DNA from: Aurantibrevibacter litoralis
GTDB taxonomy: Bacteria; Bacteroidota; Bacteroidia; Flavobacteriales; Flavobacteriaceae
Assembly: GCF_034651555.1 (NCBI RefSeq)
Contig: NZ_JAYEEQ010000001.1
Coordinates: 186,001-250,000, forward strand
DNA: 64,000 nt
Direction: 5' to 3'
In this document: one piece after another, positions 38,878 through 47,919 of the stretch
Layout of the letters: the number at the start of each line of letters is the position of its first letter
How positions within the stretch are numbered: position 1 is the stretch's first letter
Translations under genes and position numbers: made by a program
The notes under the pieces: generated by a model
Database searches by the model: none
The model's input: the letters and a program-made list of their open reading frames with translations, nothing else
Told to the model about the DNA's origin: nothing

Positions 38878-39423
38878 CTATAGTTTCAATTTTGGCCAGA
38901 TTTTTTCAAATCGTTCGCAAACAACTAGCATTTCTTCTGTTGGTTTTGAATTACTTTCTCCTAGTGTGCTTTCAAAAAAGTCCCAATGTGCTTTTTTCCA
39001 TTTTTTGAGTGCTTCCTTTGTAGTTCCCATATCCAGTTCCGCATAATCTTTGGATATCTTATTAAATGGAATGGTATCTACTTTTTTTATTTCGATTATC
39101 GCCTGTGCTTTTCCATCGAAATCAGTTATAATATGTTTTGTTCCGATTTTTGGTAAATCCGCATTAGCTTCTTTATACCAAGCATATAATCCGGAAGCAG
39201 CTTTCTTTTTTCCATTCACAGTTAATGCTGCAAGCCGATTCGCATCTTCCCTATTAGTATGGAAATACCATGATTCTGGGATTTCACTGTTTTTAAATTC
39301 TGGATTCGATTTGGTGTAGTTGTTCCACATTTCATAAACTGTTTTGTCTACGCGGCTTTCAATTTTTGATACGTTCTTACAGCTAATGAAAACCAAAAAA
39401 AATATGATTGTAAATTGCTTCAT
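38878..39423 (-). CDS. ASCH-domain protein with a lipoprotein-like N-terminus
   Basis: A 181-residue protein. The N-terminus MKQFTIIFFLVFISCKN looks like a lipoprotein signal with a relaxed lipobox (FISC, Cys15). The rest (about 30-175) matches ASCH domains of the larger bacterial type: YEMWNNYTKSNPE, SWYFHTNREDANRLAALTVNGKKKA, and GTTKEALKKWKKAHWDFF. ASCH domains are PUA-like and usually cytoplasmic nucleic acid or modified nucleoside binders. Export would be unusual, so either the signal is real or the hydrophobic start is misleading. It lies 20 bases after the Gfo/Idh gene and may share its transcript. Confidence 0.8.
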   Translation of the reverse strand: MKQFTIIFFLVFISCKNVSKIESRVDKTVYEMWNNYTKSNPEFKNSEIPESWYFHTNREDANRLAALTVNGKKKAASGLYAWYKEANADLPKIGTKHIITDFDGKAQAIIEIKKVDTIPFNKISKDYAELDMGTTKEALKKWKKAHWDFFESTLGESNSKPTEEMLVVCERFEKIWPKLKL

Positions 39424-39443
39424 TATATTTTTCTTGTTGTGGG

Positions 39444-40412
39444 CTAAAATTGCACATGAACTCCCTCCAAAACCGACTTTTCACAGGCCTCAATAATGCG
39501 CTGACACGTAATAGCATCTTCCAAACTGGAAAGGGGCTTTTCGTTGTTTCTTACCACATTGTTGATAAAATGAGTGGCTGTATTTTTGATCGATTCCGGA
39601 TAGCAAAAATAGGTTTGGGAATGCGGTCCATTGCGCTCATTGATTACCCAATCCCTATAGCTATACCGGGCACTTCCTTTGGTGCCCATCACTTTAATCA
39701 TACAGGTCCATGGATCTCCGGCATGATCATCATTGGCAAAACTGGCACAAAGATGGCTCAGGCTTCCATTTTCCATCTGCATGTTGGCCATGGCTACATT
39801 TTCCTGAGGCGCTAGCGTAGCATCTACCGTATACTTTAAACATGAAATGGTCTTTGGCATCCCTGCCAGATACAGCATGGTATAGCTGTGATGGGTTAAA
39901 ATCTGCCGGATAACACCGGGATACCGCGCTCGTATTTCGTCTGCATGATGAATATTGTAGAGCATATAAAACTGGGTTATTGTCCCCAATTTACCACTAT
40001 CGATCATGGTTTTGGTTCGCTGAATCCCTGCCTCGTAAATATAATTGTGTACCGGCATACAGAGTACCCCTGCTTGCGCCACCGCTTTTTGCATTTTCTC
40101 TAGTTCTCCAATGTTAGAAGCTGCCGGTTTTTCTACTAAAATATGCTTTCCCGCAGCAGCGGCTCGTAAGGTATATTCGCAGTGGGTTTCCATATTGGTT
40201 ACTATGAAAACGGCATCAATTTCGGGGTCGTTAAAAAGATCTTCCTCCGTGGCATAAGTTGTACAGCCATACTGCGCAGCTTTTTGCTTGCCCTTTTCTG
40301 CTGTGCGGTTCCAGAGTCCGACCAGCACCGCTCCCGGAAGAGTGTTTATGGCTTCGGCATGTAAATCGGCTACATCTCCCGAGCCGAGTAATCCTATTTT
40401 TATGGTTCGCAT
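39444..40412 (-). CDS. Gfo/Idh/MocA family oxidoreductase (second of the cluster)
   Basis: A 322-residue NAD(P)-dependent sugar oxidoreductase. The Rossmann opening is IKIGLLGSGDVADLHAEAI, the EKP motif lies in ILVEKPAASNIGELEKM (about residue 95), and the C-terminal half is the substrate-binding alpha/beta domain with QILTHHSYTML. It has no signal peptide, so it acts in the cytoplasm. It follows the NAD epimerase gene by 8 bases in one operon and is only distantly related to the 384-residue member of the same cluster. Confidence 0.88.
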   Translation of the reverse strand: MRTIKIGLLGSGDVADLHAEAINTLPGAVLVGLWNRTAEKGKQKAAQYGCTTYATEEDLFNDPEIDAVFIVTNMETHCEYTLRAAAAGKHILVEKPAASNIGELEKMQKAVAQAGVLCMPVHNYIYEAGIQRTKTMIDSGKLGTITQFYMLYNIHHADEIRARYPGVIRQILTHHSYTMLYLAGMPKTISCLKYTVDATLAPQENVAMANMQMENGSLSHLCASFANDDHAGDPWTCMIKVMGTKGSARYSYRDWVINERNGPHSQTYFCYPESIKNTATHFINNVVRNNEKPLSSLEDAITCQRIIEACEKSVLEGVHVQF

Positions 40413-40420
40413 TTGTTTTT

Positions 40421-41428
40421 TTATGAAAATTCTAATATTCCTTTCTTTGCCATTTCCTGAAATTCTTGGAGGGATTTACGTACCCCTTCCGGGATGGAAG
40501 TACGTGGTAAATCGCTAAACGTAGCTGCTATTTTAGCGTGACTCAAATCGGATACAAACAAATTGGGTTCGGCTCCTTCGGCTATGGACAGTTGCACAAA
40601 ATCGCCCATTCCTAAGGCGTTGGCTTCTTCTTTTACAATATCCAAAAAAGTATCGATGGCAATGGTTTCGCCATGAATGTTAAAAGCTCCAAATCCGTCA
40701 TAGGGTTGCAACGTACAGGCGGCAAAATGAGCTCCCACATCTTCCACAAAATGATAATTTTCACGGCCATTATAAGGCATTTCAAAAGGTATTTTTTTTC
40801 CGGTAACCGTTCCCATAGCAATGGCCTTAAGCGCATTGGTGGGTGCCGAAGTTTTTCCCTTATCTCGTCCTTTTCCATAGGTGGTATTAATCCGCAAACA
40901 AAGGGTAGGTATCTTGGTGGTATCATAGAATAGTCTGGCCAAATGTTCCCCTGCCAACTTCCAAATGCCGTAATGGTTTGGTGGTGCCAAAGCTGCATCT
41001 TCTGTAATTCCCGGTTCAGGGTACATAGACCGCATTCCGTATACTGCCGCCGAACTGGCAAAAACGAACCGTTTTAAATTGGGTAGCTTCTCAGCGGCAT
41101 CAAACAAAGCCATGGTACCTCCGGTATTAATTTCCATTCCTGCGATATGGTATTTGGAGCAATCCGGACTTTGATACGCCCCCAAATGAATAATATGGGT
41201 GGGATTAACCTCTAACAACACGGATTCCAACCCTTTATAATCGGCTACATCTACCTGAACAAATTCCAGCTTTGGACTCAATTCTTCCCCAAACCACAGC
41301 TTCAAGGGATCTGTGTTATTGGATCGGGTGGCGATTACAATTTTAGTTACCTCATTAGATTGTAATAATTTGTAAATGGTGACTGATCCTATACACCCTG
41401 TTCCTCCTGTGATAAATATGGTTTGCAT
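40421..41428 (-). CDS. NAD-dependent epimerase/dehydratase family protein
   Basis: A 335-residue SDR-type sugar-nucleotide or sugar enzyme. The NAD-binding motif is FITGGTGCIGSVTIYKLL (residues 4-21) and the catalytic pair YxxxK lies in NHYGIWKLAGEHLARL, with SSAAVYGMRS before it. The substrate is unknown. It starts with ATG and is followed after 8 bases by a Gfo/Idh gene, so the two work in one unit with the zinc dehydrogenase upstream. Confidence 0.9.
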   Translation of the reverse strand: MQTIFITGGTGCIGSVTIYKLLQSNEVTKIVIATRSNNTDPLKLWFGEELSPKLEFVQVDVADYKGLESVLLEVNPTHIIHLGAYQSPDCSKYHIAGMEINTGGTMALFDAAEKLPNLKRFVFASSAAVYGMRSMYPEPGITEDAALAPPNHYGIWKLAGEHLARLFYDTTKIPTLCLRINTTYGKGRDKGKTSAPTNALKAIAMGTVTGKKIPFEMPYNGRENYHFVEDVGAHFAACTLQPYDGFGAFNIHGETIAIDTFLDIVKEEANALGMGDFVQLSIAEGAEPNLFVSDLSHAKIAATFSDLPRTSIPEGVRKSLQEFQEMAKKGILEFS

Positions 41429-41543
41429 TTCCTTCCTTTAATTTTTGTACACCCTTACTATTATTTTTTCTAAAATTTATCAATCTTTAAATTCACAAAT
41501 TTTCACATTTCCACATTATCCCGTTTTCACATTGAAGGCATTG

Positions 41544-42656
41544 TCAATTCATTTTAATCACTGCCTTTACATTATTCGCCTTAATGGAATCTTCAAAGGC
41601 CTGAGTAATATCTACAAAATCATATTGATTGATATAATGAGCTGCGGGAAAAATATCGGTCAAAAGTAATTTTTGAGCTACCATATAGTCTTCGCGACAG
41701 GATCCCATGGAGCCTCTCATATTTAAAGAGGTTCTCGTTAAATGCGTGGCATTGATTTCCACATCTTTTGGATAGGTGGCAATAACACAGATATCTCCTT
41801 CCGGTCGTACTACGGAAATGGCTTCGGTAAGCACCTGTGGCACTCCGGAGCATTCAATTAACAAATCAACCTTACCGTGACTTCCAAAGGAAATACCTAT
41901 AGCATCCGATATTCCTTCTTCCAATTGCAGTTTTAGTGGTCGGTCCATAGAAACTTCTATAGTGATAAATCCCCGTTCTTTCGCCTTTTTTAACCGAATA
42001 TCCCTGTCATGGGCAATTCCTGTAATAGCCACCCTTGCTCCTGCAGCTCTGGCCAATTCGGCCGACATTAATCCGATGATACCACAACCCGTAACTACCA
42101 CATCCTGACCGGGTTTGATATGGCATTTATTATGAAGCGCATTGACTACAACCGAAAGCGGTTCTACCAAGGCTCCTTGTTCCGGTGTTAGTCCGGGCAG
42201 TAAATGAACCACACGATCCGATTCCAGAATAACCTGCTGACCAAATCCCCCATTTCTATGAAAACCGATGATTTGTTTGGAGGGACATAAATTCCATTTC
42301 GCCACACTGCATGCGGGACAATTTTCATCCTGACAACCCAACATGGCCAAAGGAGTAAAAATATCGCCCACTTTTACATTCCCATGATTTCCGGGCCCTG
42401 TGGCTAGTACCTCTGCACTGAATTCGTGACCAATAATTCGGGGGCGCTCTACCCAATCGAAATTGGGTTTGCCTAGAGCCGCACTATTGTCGGAACCGCA
42501 AATCCCTGTATAGAGTGTCTTTGCCAAAATTTCCCCGTGCTTTAAAGTGGGCAATTCCATATCAACAACGGCAGTGTTTCTGGTAACCAGTCCCTCCGAG
42601 GTAGGTGTTATTTTTTCCTTGCCATGTAGACAAAACCCTTGTATTGAAACTCCCAT
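41544..42656 (-). CDS. Zinc-dependent alcohol/polyol dehydrogenase (MDR family)
   Basis: A 370-residue medium-chain dehydrogenase. The catalytic zinc region is GICGSDNSAALGK ... IIGHEFSAEV, the structural zinc cysteines are in CQDENCPACSVAKWNLC, and the NAD-binding motif is VVVTGCGIIGLMSAELA. It resembles threonine/sorbitol-type dehydrogenases. It belongs to the sugar oxidoreductase cluster, 115 bases before the epimerase gene. It starts with ATG. The polyol or sugar substrate cannot be assigned. Confidence 0.9.
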   Translation of the reverse strand: MGVSIQGFCLHGKEKITPTSEGLVTRNTAVVDMELPTLKHGEILAKTLYTGICGSDNSAALGKPNFDWVERPRIIGHEFSAEVLATGPGNHGNVKVGDIFTPLAMLGCQDENCPACSVAKWNLCPSKQIIGFHRNGGFGQQVILESDRVVHLLPGLTPEQGALVEPLSVVVNALHNKCHIKPGQDVVVTGCGIIGLMSAELARAAGARVAITGIAHDRDIRLKKAKERGFITIEVSMDRPLKLQLEEGISDAIGISFGSHGKVDLLIECSGVPQVLTEAISVVRPEGDICVIATYPKDVEINATHLTRTSLNMRGSMGSCREDYMVAQKLLLTDIFPAAHYINQYDFVDITQAFEDSIKANNVKAVIKMN

Positions 42657-42976
42657 TTAAATAGTTATTTTTAATATGAGTACAGTGTGTTTTAATTGTA
42701 AATGGTTAATGGCTATTCTGTTGGCGGTTGGCTGTTGGCTATTTGAATTTACACTTTTAGAAGTTCGTTTTTGTTATTCGTAAGTAATTATTCGATTAGT
42801 TAAAAACATATCCATTTACGCTTCAATTCTTTAACTTCCAAAATCCGAAATACCGAATATTCAATTTTAAAAAATACGGTGTTCGTTCTCAATGTATATC
42901 AATTTTATTCGCCTATTGCTTTTTTACAGTGGGCTGGAAATGGCATTTTACTAAAAAACGGCACATCAACAAAAAC
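42657..42976. other. Intergenic region inside the sugar oxidoreductase cluster
   Basis: No gene was seen. The left part holds a short degenerate direct repeat (GTTGGCGGTTGGCTGTTGGC, near 42719-42740). The rest is AT-rich with no exact TAnnTTTG element and no U-tailed hairpin. It probably holds the promoter of the zinc dehydrogenase gene, since the upstream gene pair ends here. Confidence 0.35.
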
Positions 42977-44131
42977 TTACCACGTTACACCGGTATCTTT
43001 CCAGCTTTTTGTTTTTGCTGATTCTAATACCGCCTCACAAACTTTTTGTGTTTCTTGTGCTTCTTTAAAAGTTGGCGAACAAGGGGTTCCGTCCTCTATA
43101 CTCTTCAAAAAATCGGCTACCTGATGTACAAAGCTATGTTCGTATCCAATAGATAATCCCGGTACCCACCATTTGTCCATATACGGATGATCGCCATCGG
43201 TAACATGTATGGACCGCCAGCCCCGTTCCTCCGAAGCATTTCTATGATCAAAATACTCTAATCGATTCAGGTCGTGCAAGTCCCATTTTATGGAGGCGTG
43301 TTCCCCATTAATTTCAAAAGTGTACAAGGCTTTATGACCGCGTGCATAGCGTGTGGACTCAAACAATCCAAGGGAACCGTTGTCAAAATGACAATGAAAA
43401 ATACAAGCATCATCTATTCCTACCTTTTGTACTTCCCCCGTTTGAGTATGTACTCGTTCCTTAATAAAGGTCTCGGTCATTGCCGATACATCTTTGATGC
43501 CCCCATTTAGCCACATGGCTGTATCGATGCAATGCGCCAAAAGATCTCCGGTTACCCCGGAGCCGGCGGCATCATTATCTAAACGCCATAAACCCTCTCC
43601 TCCTTGGGGAAGTTCCGGACTAATAGTCCAATCTTGAAGGAAATTAGCGCGATAATGAAAAATACGCCCCAATTTTCCGGCATCGATAAGTTGTTTGGCT
43701 AATGTGACAGAGGGAAGCCTTCGGTAGTTGTACCAAACCGTATTTTTAACTCCTGCTTTTTCCACGGCATCTACCATAGGTTGCCCTTCGGCAATGGTTC
43801 TGGCCAAGGGTTTTTCACAAAGGATCATTTTTCCTGCTTTGGCAGCAGCTATGGCTATTTCTGCATGCATATTATTGGGGGTGCAAATATCTATGGCATC
43901 AATATCCTCGCGTGCAAGCAATACCTTCCAATCTGTTTCAACCGATTCATAGCCCCATTGTTCGGCAAAGGCTTGAACCCTTTCCGGATTCCGGGCGCAT
44001 ACCGCCTTTAATACGGGTTGATATTCCAATTCCGGAAAAAAATCGCCCACCCTCTTATACGCATTGGAATGGGTTCTGCCCATGAAGCCATACCCAATTA
44101 ATCCTATTCTAAGCGCTTTCTTTTTTGCCAT
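42977..44131 (-). CDS. Gfo/Idh/MocA family oxidoreductase (first of the cluster)
   Basis: A 384-residue NAD(P)-dependent sugar oxidoreductase. The Rossmann motif is [19 protein letters not shown], the EKP motif [10 protein letters not shown] lies near 105-115, and the catalytic-type [15 protein letters not shown] region lies near 210. It is cytoplasmic. It lies 29 bases after the TIM-barrel isomerase gene, and this pair (Gfo/Idh with AP-endonuclease-2-like TIM barrel) is the usual core of 3-keto-sugar pathways. It starts with ATG. Confidence 0.9.
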   Translation of the reverse strand: MAKKKALRIGLIGYGFMGRTHSNAYKRVGDFFPELEYQPVLKAVCARNPERVQAFAEQWGYESVETDWKVLLAREDIDAIDICTPNNMHAEIAIAAAKAGKMILCEKPLARTIAEGQPMVDAVEKAGVKNTVWYNYRRLPSVTLAKQLIDAGKLGRIFHYRANFLQDWTISPELPQGGEGLWRLDNDAAGSGVTGDLLAHCIDTAMWLNGGIKDVSAMTETFIKERVHTQTGEVQKVGIDDACIFHCHFDNGSLGLFESTRYARGHKALYTFEINGEHASIKWDLHDLNRLEYFDHRNASEERGWRSIHVTDGDHPYMDKWWVPGLSIGYEHSFVHQVADFLKSIEDGTPCSPTFKEAQETQKVCEAVLESAKTKSWKDTGVTW

Positions 44132-44160
44132 TTTTATCGTTTTAGCTATGTTTTTAAATC

Positions 44161-45210
44161 CTATTCTGCCTCAAACCAACCATGTCGCTTGCGTACTTCT
44201 ATCATGGTGGCCAAAATATCGTTCCATGTTTTTTGTTGCATCATTACTTCATTAGGAAACATACAACCGTCCCAACAAATATGCTTAAACCGTTTGGTAA
44301 GGCTTCCATCTTCATTGCGCAGCCAATGACCAGCATCTGTGGCTATATCTAGTTTTCCATTGGGATCGGTAGCTAAACAATGCCTTCCCGTCTTATCATG
44401 GGTTCCGGCTCCAAAAACAGTTCCATCGTTCTGTGCCACATGAAAATCGATGGTCCAAGGTCGAAGTGCTTTGGTTAAGGTTTTGAGACCTTCCGTAAGC
44501 GTTGCTCTGTCTTCCCATTGAAAATCGACCGGAAGTATCCGTTCATCTTCCTTGTTATATCCCAACAGATACAATAAGGTATGCGCCATATCTGCTTGAA
44601 ATCCGATATTAGGTCTGTTAACTTCTTCTAAGGTGTTTAACATGGATTTCCAGCCATGCATTCCGCCCCAACAAATTTCACCTTCCGCTGCCAAGGATTC
44701 TCCATAATCTGCGGCAACATCGCAGGCTTCACGAAAGGTTTGCGCAATACGTTTTGTATTCCCTACAGGGTCTGCGTCCCATGAGGCAGGATCTACAGAA
44801 GAATCGATGCGGATAACCCCGTTAGGACGAACTCCTAATTCTCTTAGTTTTTGAGCAATTACGCAGGATTTTCGCACTTGAGTAACGAACTGCCGCCGCT
44901 CTTCTTGGGTGCCCATGGCAGAACCACCCCCGGTGGGTGTCCAAACCGGCGCCACCAAACTGCCAATTTCAAGATTTCTGGAACGCGCTTTATCAGCCAT
45001 TTTTTTAATGTCGTCTTCGGTGGAGTCAATATTCATGTGAGGGTCAAATAGAAACAGATCAAAACCGTCAAATTTTACTCCATTAACCTCTGCCTTGGCA
45101 GTGAGGTCTATTATAGTATCTAAAGAAATGGGTGGCTCTGAATCGTGCCCTTTTCCTACTACGCCCGGCCACGAAGCGTTATGGAGTTTAGGGTAATTAT
45201 GTTCTTGCAT
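44161..45210 (-). CDS. TIM-barrel sugar phosphate isomerase/epimerase family protein
   Basis: A 349-residue xylose-isomerase-like TIM barrel (AP_endonuc_2 family). Metal-ligand-type residues are found in [25 protein letters not shown] and [12 protein letters not shown]. It has no signal peptide. It is the first gene of the minus-strand sugar cluster and precedes a Gfo/Idh enzyme. Members of this family act as isomerases, epimerases, or hydratases of 3-keto-2-hydroxy-glucal type compounds, so the exact reaction is open. It starts with ATG. Confidence 0.88.
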   Translation of the reverse strand: MQEHNYPKLHNASWPGVVGKGHDSEPPISLDTIIDLTAKAEVNGVKFDGFDLFLFDPHMNIDSTEDDIKKMADKARSRNLEIGSLVAPVWTPTGGGSAMGTQEERRQFVTQVRKSCVIAQKLRELGVRPNGVIRIDSSVDPASWDADPVGNTKRIAQTFREACDVAADYGESLAAEGEICWGGMHGWKSMLNTLEEVNRPNIGFQADMAHTLLYLLGYNKEDERILPVDFQWEDRATLTEGLKTLTKALRPWTIDFHVAQNDGTVFGAGTHDKTGRHCLATDPNGKLDIATDAGHWLRNEDGSLTKRFKHICWDGCMFPNEVMMQQKTWNDILATMIEVRKRHGWFEAE

Positions 45211-45553
45211 GTACTTATGGTTTTGTGCATTTTAGAATTTCTTATAAAAAGCAATTGAAACTATGGATTAAGCAATTAAAGTTAATCTATTTTGAGAAAA
45301 TCCAAACTCTTACTATAAAATCTTATCAACGAACATCTACAAAACTAATGCAGATAAGGTGTTCCTGTTTCCTGTATTCTGCTAAAATTTGATACTTTTT
45401 TGTCATCCTAAACGAATTTTACGTAAAATTAAGGATAAATTACACCTGTAAGCGAAGCTAAGACGCTGTCGAAAGCATATTATAAAACGCAATAAGAACG
45501 CCGTTTTATCTTGGAAATCGTATTTCATCCTATATTTGCAAAAAACAAAACCT
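45211..45553. promoter_or_regulatory. Divergent intergenic region with promoters for the YeeE unit and possibly the sugar cluster
   Basis: On the plus strand TTG (45511-45513), 17 bases, TATATTTG (45531-45538) is a good Bacteroidota promoter, 15 bases before the ATG of the first YeeE gene. The TTG inside the -7 box should therefore not be used as start. On the minus strand an exact -7 element TAGTTTTG lies at 45340-45347, without a clear -33 TTG, about 130 bases before the TIM-barrel gene. No other structure was assigned. Confidence 0.6.
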
Positions 45554-46111
45554 ATGGAAGTTATTTTGCAGCCTTGGCCGTGGTATGTTACGGGTCCGTT
45601 GATTAGCTTGGTAATGTTGTTATTGGTTTATTTTGGAAAGACGTTTGGGATGTCTTCCAATCTTAAAACCCTATGCAGTATTGCAGGAGCAGACAAGTTT
45701 TCAGACTTTTTTAAGTTCGATTGGAAGGCAAACCGTTGGAATTTAGCCGTGGTCATCGGTGCGATTATCGGGGGTTTTATCGGCGTGTTTTTCCTGTCGG
45801 ACGGCGCTACCATAGCACTGAATCCTGAAACGGTTGACGATTTGCAAGCTATGGGTTTTACTAATGTGGGAGCGTCTTTACTCCCGGAAGAAATTTACGG
45901 TTGGGATAGTGTACTTACGTTAAAAGGCATTTCCATTTTACTTCTTGCCGGGTTTTTAATAGGATTTGGAACACGTTATGCAGACGGCTGTACTTCCGGA
46001 CATGCCATTACCGGACTTAGCAACTTGCAGTTACCTTCCCTCATTGCCGTAATAGGGTTTTTTATTGGGGGCTTAGTAATGACTCATTTTTTGTTACCGT
46101 TAATTTTCTAG
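45554..46111 (+). CDS. YeeE/YedE family (TsuA-like) transporter, N-terminal half type
   Basis: A 185-residue membrane protein with about five segments, of the YeeE/YedE (thiosulfate transporter TsuA-like) family. The conserved cysteine lies in ADGCTSGHAITGL. In TsuA-like proteins such cysteines pass thiosulfate along the channel. It pairs with the next small gene, and the two together correspond to one longer YeeE protein. I use ATG 45554 because the upstream in-frame TTG is part of the -7 promoter element. It precedes the mer genes on the same strand. Confidence 0.88.
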   Translation: MEVILQPWPWYVTGPLISLVMLLLVYFGKTFGMSSNLKTLCSIAGADKFSDFFKFDWKANRWNLAVVIGAIIGGFIGVFFLSDGATIALNPETVDDLQAMGFTNVGASLLPEEIYGWDSVLTLKGISILLLAGFLIGFGTRYADGCTSGHAITGLSNLQLPSLIAVIGFFIGGLVMTHFLLPLIF

Positions 46112-46262
46112 TTCATAAAACCCTTATGAGCACTTTAAAATCACTAAGAAATTTGCCTTGACGATAGCGAAGGAAGAAATTAAAAGAGGTATGGGCAATA
46201 GCACTTATGTGGGGTATGACGTAAAATATTTAGAATAAACTATTCAACTTAAATTGATCCGA
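46112..46262. other. Gap between the YeeE genes, possible gene remnant
   Basis: The plus strand holds a short open frame after a TTG near 46162, ending in GMGNSTYVGYDVKYLE and a stop near 46238, about 26 codons. It reads like the C-terminal end of a protein with no start of its own. I do not recognise the family with confidence. Confidence 0.3.
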
Positions 46263-46676
46263 ATGAAACTTTTAAAATATGTATTTGTAGGTATATTTTT
46301 TGGGATTGTCCTCGTAAAATCGGAAGCCGTATCCTGGTATCGCATTTTTGAAATGTTTAAATTTCAATCCTTTCATATGTATGGTATTATAGGTACAGCC
46401 GTGCTCACCGGAATACTAGCCTTATATTTTTTAAAAAAAGCCGGAATAAAAAACAGCAATGGGCAACGCATAAATGTACCTGAGAAACAAAAAAATTATA
46501 AAAGTGCCTTGCTTGGCGGCACAGTCTTCGGGTTGGGGTGGGCACTTGCCGGTGCTTGTCCCGGGCCCATGTATATTCTTTTAGGCACGGGTGTTTTAAG
46601 TATGCTGCTCGTTATTTTTGCAGCCTTAATTGGCACGTTTGTGTACGGTTTGTTAAAAGATAAATTGCCACACTAG
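46263..46676 (+). CDS. DUF6691/YeeE-type small transporter protein, C-terminal half type
   Basis: A 137-residue membrane protein with about four segments. The conserved cysteine lies in LGWALAGACPGPMYILLGTG, the counterpart of the second YeeE half (DUF6691 in many Bacteroidota). It should work with the first YeeE gene as a two-part sulfur compound (thiosulfate-type) permease. I start it at ATG 46263; a TTG nine bases upstream is in frame but weaker. It ends 169 bases before the mer regulator gene. Confidence 0.85.
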   Translation: MKLLKYVFVGIFFGIVLVKSEAVSWYRIFEMFKFQSFHMYGIIGTAVLTGILALYFLKKAGIKNSNGQRINVPEKQKNYKSALLGGTVFGLGWALAGACPGPMYILLGTGVLSMLLVIFAALIGTFVYGLLKDKLPH

Positions 46677-46781
46677 GTGGCTCGGTGATAGTACACGTTA
46701 TTGGATAGTCCTTAAACCTTCCGCGCATTAAAAAGAGTGAAAAACATGCAACGTACATGGTTTAAAGGATGTTTAAAATAT

Positions 46782-46823
46782 ATTTAAGTATTTGCTTAAA
46801 TAATAATATAATTATGTATCTTG
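46782..46823 (+). promoter_or_regulatory. Operator-promoter of the mer cassette
   Basis: ATTTAAG and CTTAAAT form a perfect 7-bp inverted repeat with a 6-base spacer (46782-46801). The spacer contains TTG (46792-46794), which with 22 bases spacing leads to TATCTTG (46817-46823), one base short of the -7 consensus. An ArsR-type repressor bound on the repeat would cover the -33 element. The regulator gene starts 23 bases further on, which suggests autoregulation. Confidence 0.6.
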
Positions 46824-46845
46824 CAGCCTAATTAATTTCTAAAAA

Positions 46846-47232
46846 ATGGAAAAGGAGCAAGGATGTATCCGACAATTTGCAGACAAGGTACAGATAGATA
46901 CCTGTCGGGAAATTATTAAGGCGAATGAAAAAGCATTTAGCCAATTGAGCGGCTTGTTGGCCTTGGCCGGAAATGAAGTGCGCTTAAAAATTTTGTTTCT
47001 GTTAGAAGAAGAAAACGAACTGTGTCCGTGCGATATTTCAGATATTCTTGGAATGAACATCCCTGCCGTATCGCAACATCTTCGAAAACTGAAAGACAGG
47101 AAGGTAGTGCTAAGTAGGCGTGAGGGGCAGACCATTTTCTATGCGCTTAGAACGGAAAATTTGAATATACTGAAACCCCTATTTGTACACATTGCCAGTC
47201 AAAAAATAAATTCTCATGAACAAATCGTTTGA
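46846..47232 (+). CDS. ArsR/SmtB-family metal-responsive repressor
   Basis: A 128-residue winged-helix repressor. The helix-turn-helix is in CDISDILGMNIPAVSQHLRKLKDRKVV and the metal motif ELCPCDIS (Cys60, Cys62) matches the ELCxCDL alpha-3 site of ArsR/CadC proteins; Cys7 and Cys20 may complete the site. It probably leaves DNA when a thiophilic metal binds. The start is ATG. It overlaps the MerT-MerP gene by 17 bases, so it regulates the mer genes from within their operon, where other bacteria use MerR. Confidence 0.9.
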   Translation: MEKEQGCIRQFADKVQIDTCREIIKANEKAFSQLSGLLALAGNEVRLKILFLLEEENELCPCDISDILGMNIPAVSQHLRKLKDRKVVLSRREGQTIFYALRTENLNILKPLFVHIASQKINSHEQIV

Positions 47233-47875
47233 CATTTCCACTATAAGAACCACAACATTTGCTGGAGCCGGATTGTTGGCCGCATTTTCTGCCTCCCTGT
47301 GTTGCATCACCCCAATCTTGGCGCTTCTTTCGGGCACAACCGGTTTGGCCGCTGCCTTTTCATGGACCACGCCTTTTCGACCCTATCTCATTGCCATTTC
47401 CGTATTGGTATTAGGATTTGCTTGGTATTTAAAACTGAAACCTAAAACGACACCTTCAGAACCGGGAAATGGCGCACAATGCGACTGCGAATCAACAGAA
47501 AATCAGCAAGAAGGCAAAATAAAAAAGCCATTTATGCAGTCCATCACTTTCTTGGGTATAGTCACTATTTTTTCCGCTTTAATGCTGGCTTTCCCTAGCT
47601 ATGCTCCTATTTTTTCGCCCACAAAAGAAAAGGAAATTGTGGTGGTTCAAGCCACGAATATAACAGAAATTACGTTTCGTGTAAACGGAATGACCTGCTC
47701 CGGTTGTGAGGTGCATGTAACTCATGCCGTGCACCAATTGCCCGGAATATTGGATGTAACAGCAAGCTATGACGATGCCACAACGGTTGTGAAATTTGAT
47801 AGCAGCAAAACCAATATGGAAGCCATTATTAATGCAATAAAAACAACGGGGTATCAGGTGGCGACACAGGAGTAG
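47216..47875 (+). CDS. merTP: MerT-MerP fusion (mercuric transport protein)
   Basis: A 219-residue membrane protein that moves Hg(II) into the cell for reduction. The N-terminal MerT part has paired Cys29-Cys30 in the first membrane segment (ASLCCITPILALL), a loop CxC (Cys89, Cys91) and a third membrane segment (about 110-130). The C-terminal part (about 150-219) is an HMA domain with GMTCSGC (Cys161, Cys164), normally a separate MerP. Such MerTP fusions are usual in Bacteroidota. It overlaps the regulator gene and is followed after 44 bases by a cation transporter. Confidence 0.9.
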   Translation: MNKSFDISTIRTTTFAGAGLLAAFSASLCCITPILALLSGTTGLAAAFSWTTPFRPYLIAISVLVLGFAWYLKLKPKTTPSEPGNGAQCDCESTENQQEGKIKKPFMQSITFLGIVTIFSALMLAFPSYAPIFSPTKEKEIVVVQATNITEITFRVNGMTCSGCEVHVTHAVHQLPGILDVTASYDDATTVVKFDSSKTNMEAIINAIKTTGYQVATQE

Positions 47876-47919
47876 CACACAAAGTTAAGACGAACACAAT
47901 TTAGAAATGCTACACACCT

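Noticed and set aside
40633..41061. A 142-codon frame on the same strand inside the epimerase gene
   Set aside because: It overlaps a gene with clear NAD-binding and YxxxK motifs and has no family resemblance.
42719..42740. GTTGGC-like direct repeats as a CRISPR or phase-variable tract
   Set aside because: Only three degenerate short units with no spacers and no coding context.
45536..45553. N-terminal extension of the first YeeE gene from a TTG codon
   Set aside because: The TTG is the end of the -7 element TATATTTG; ATG follows 15 bases later.
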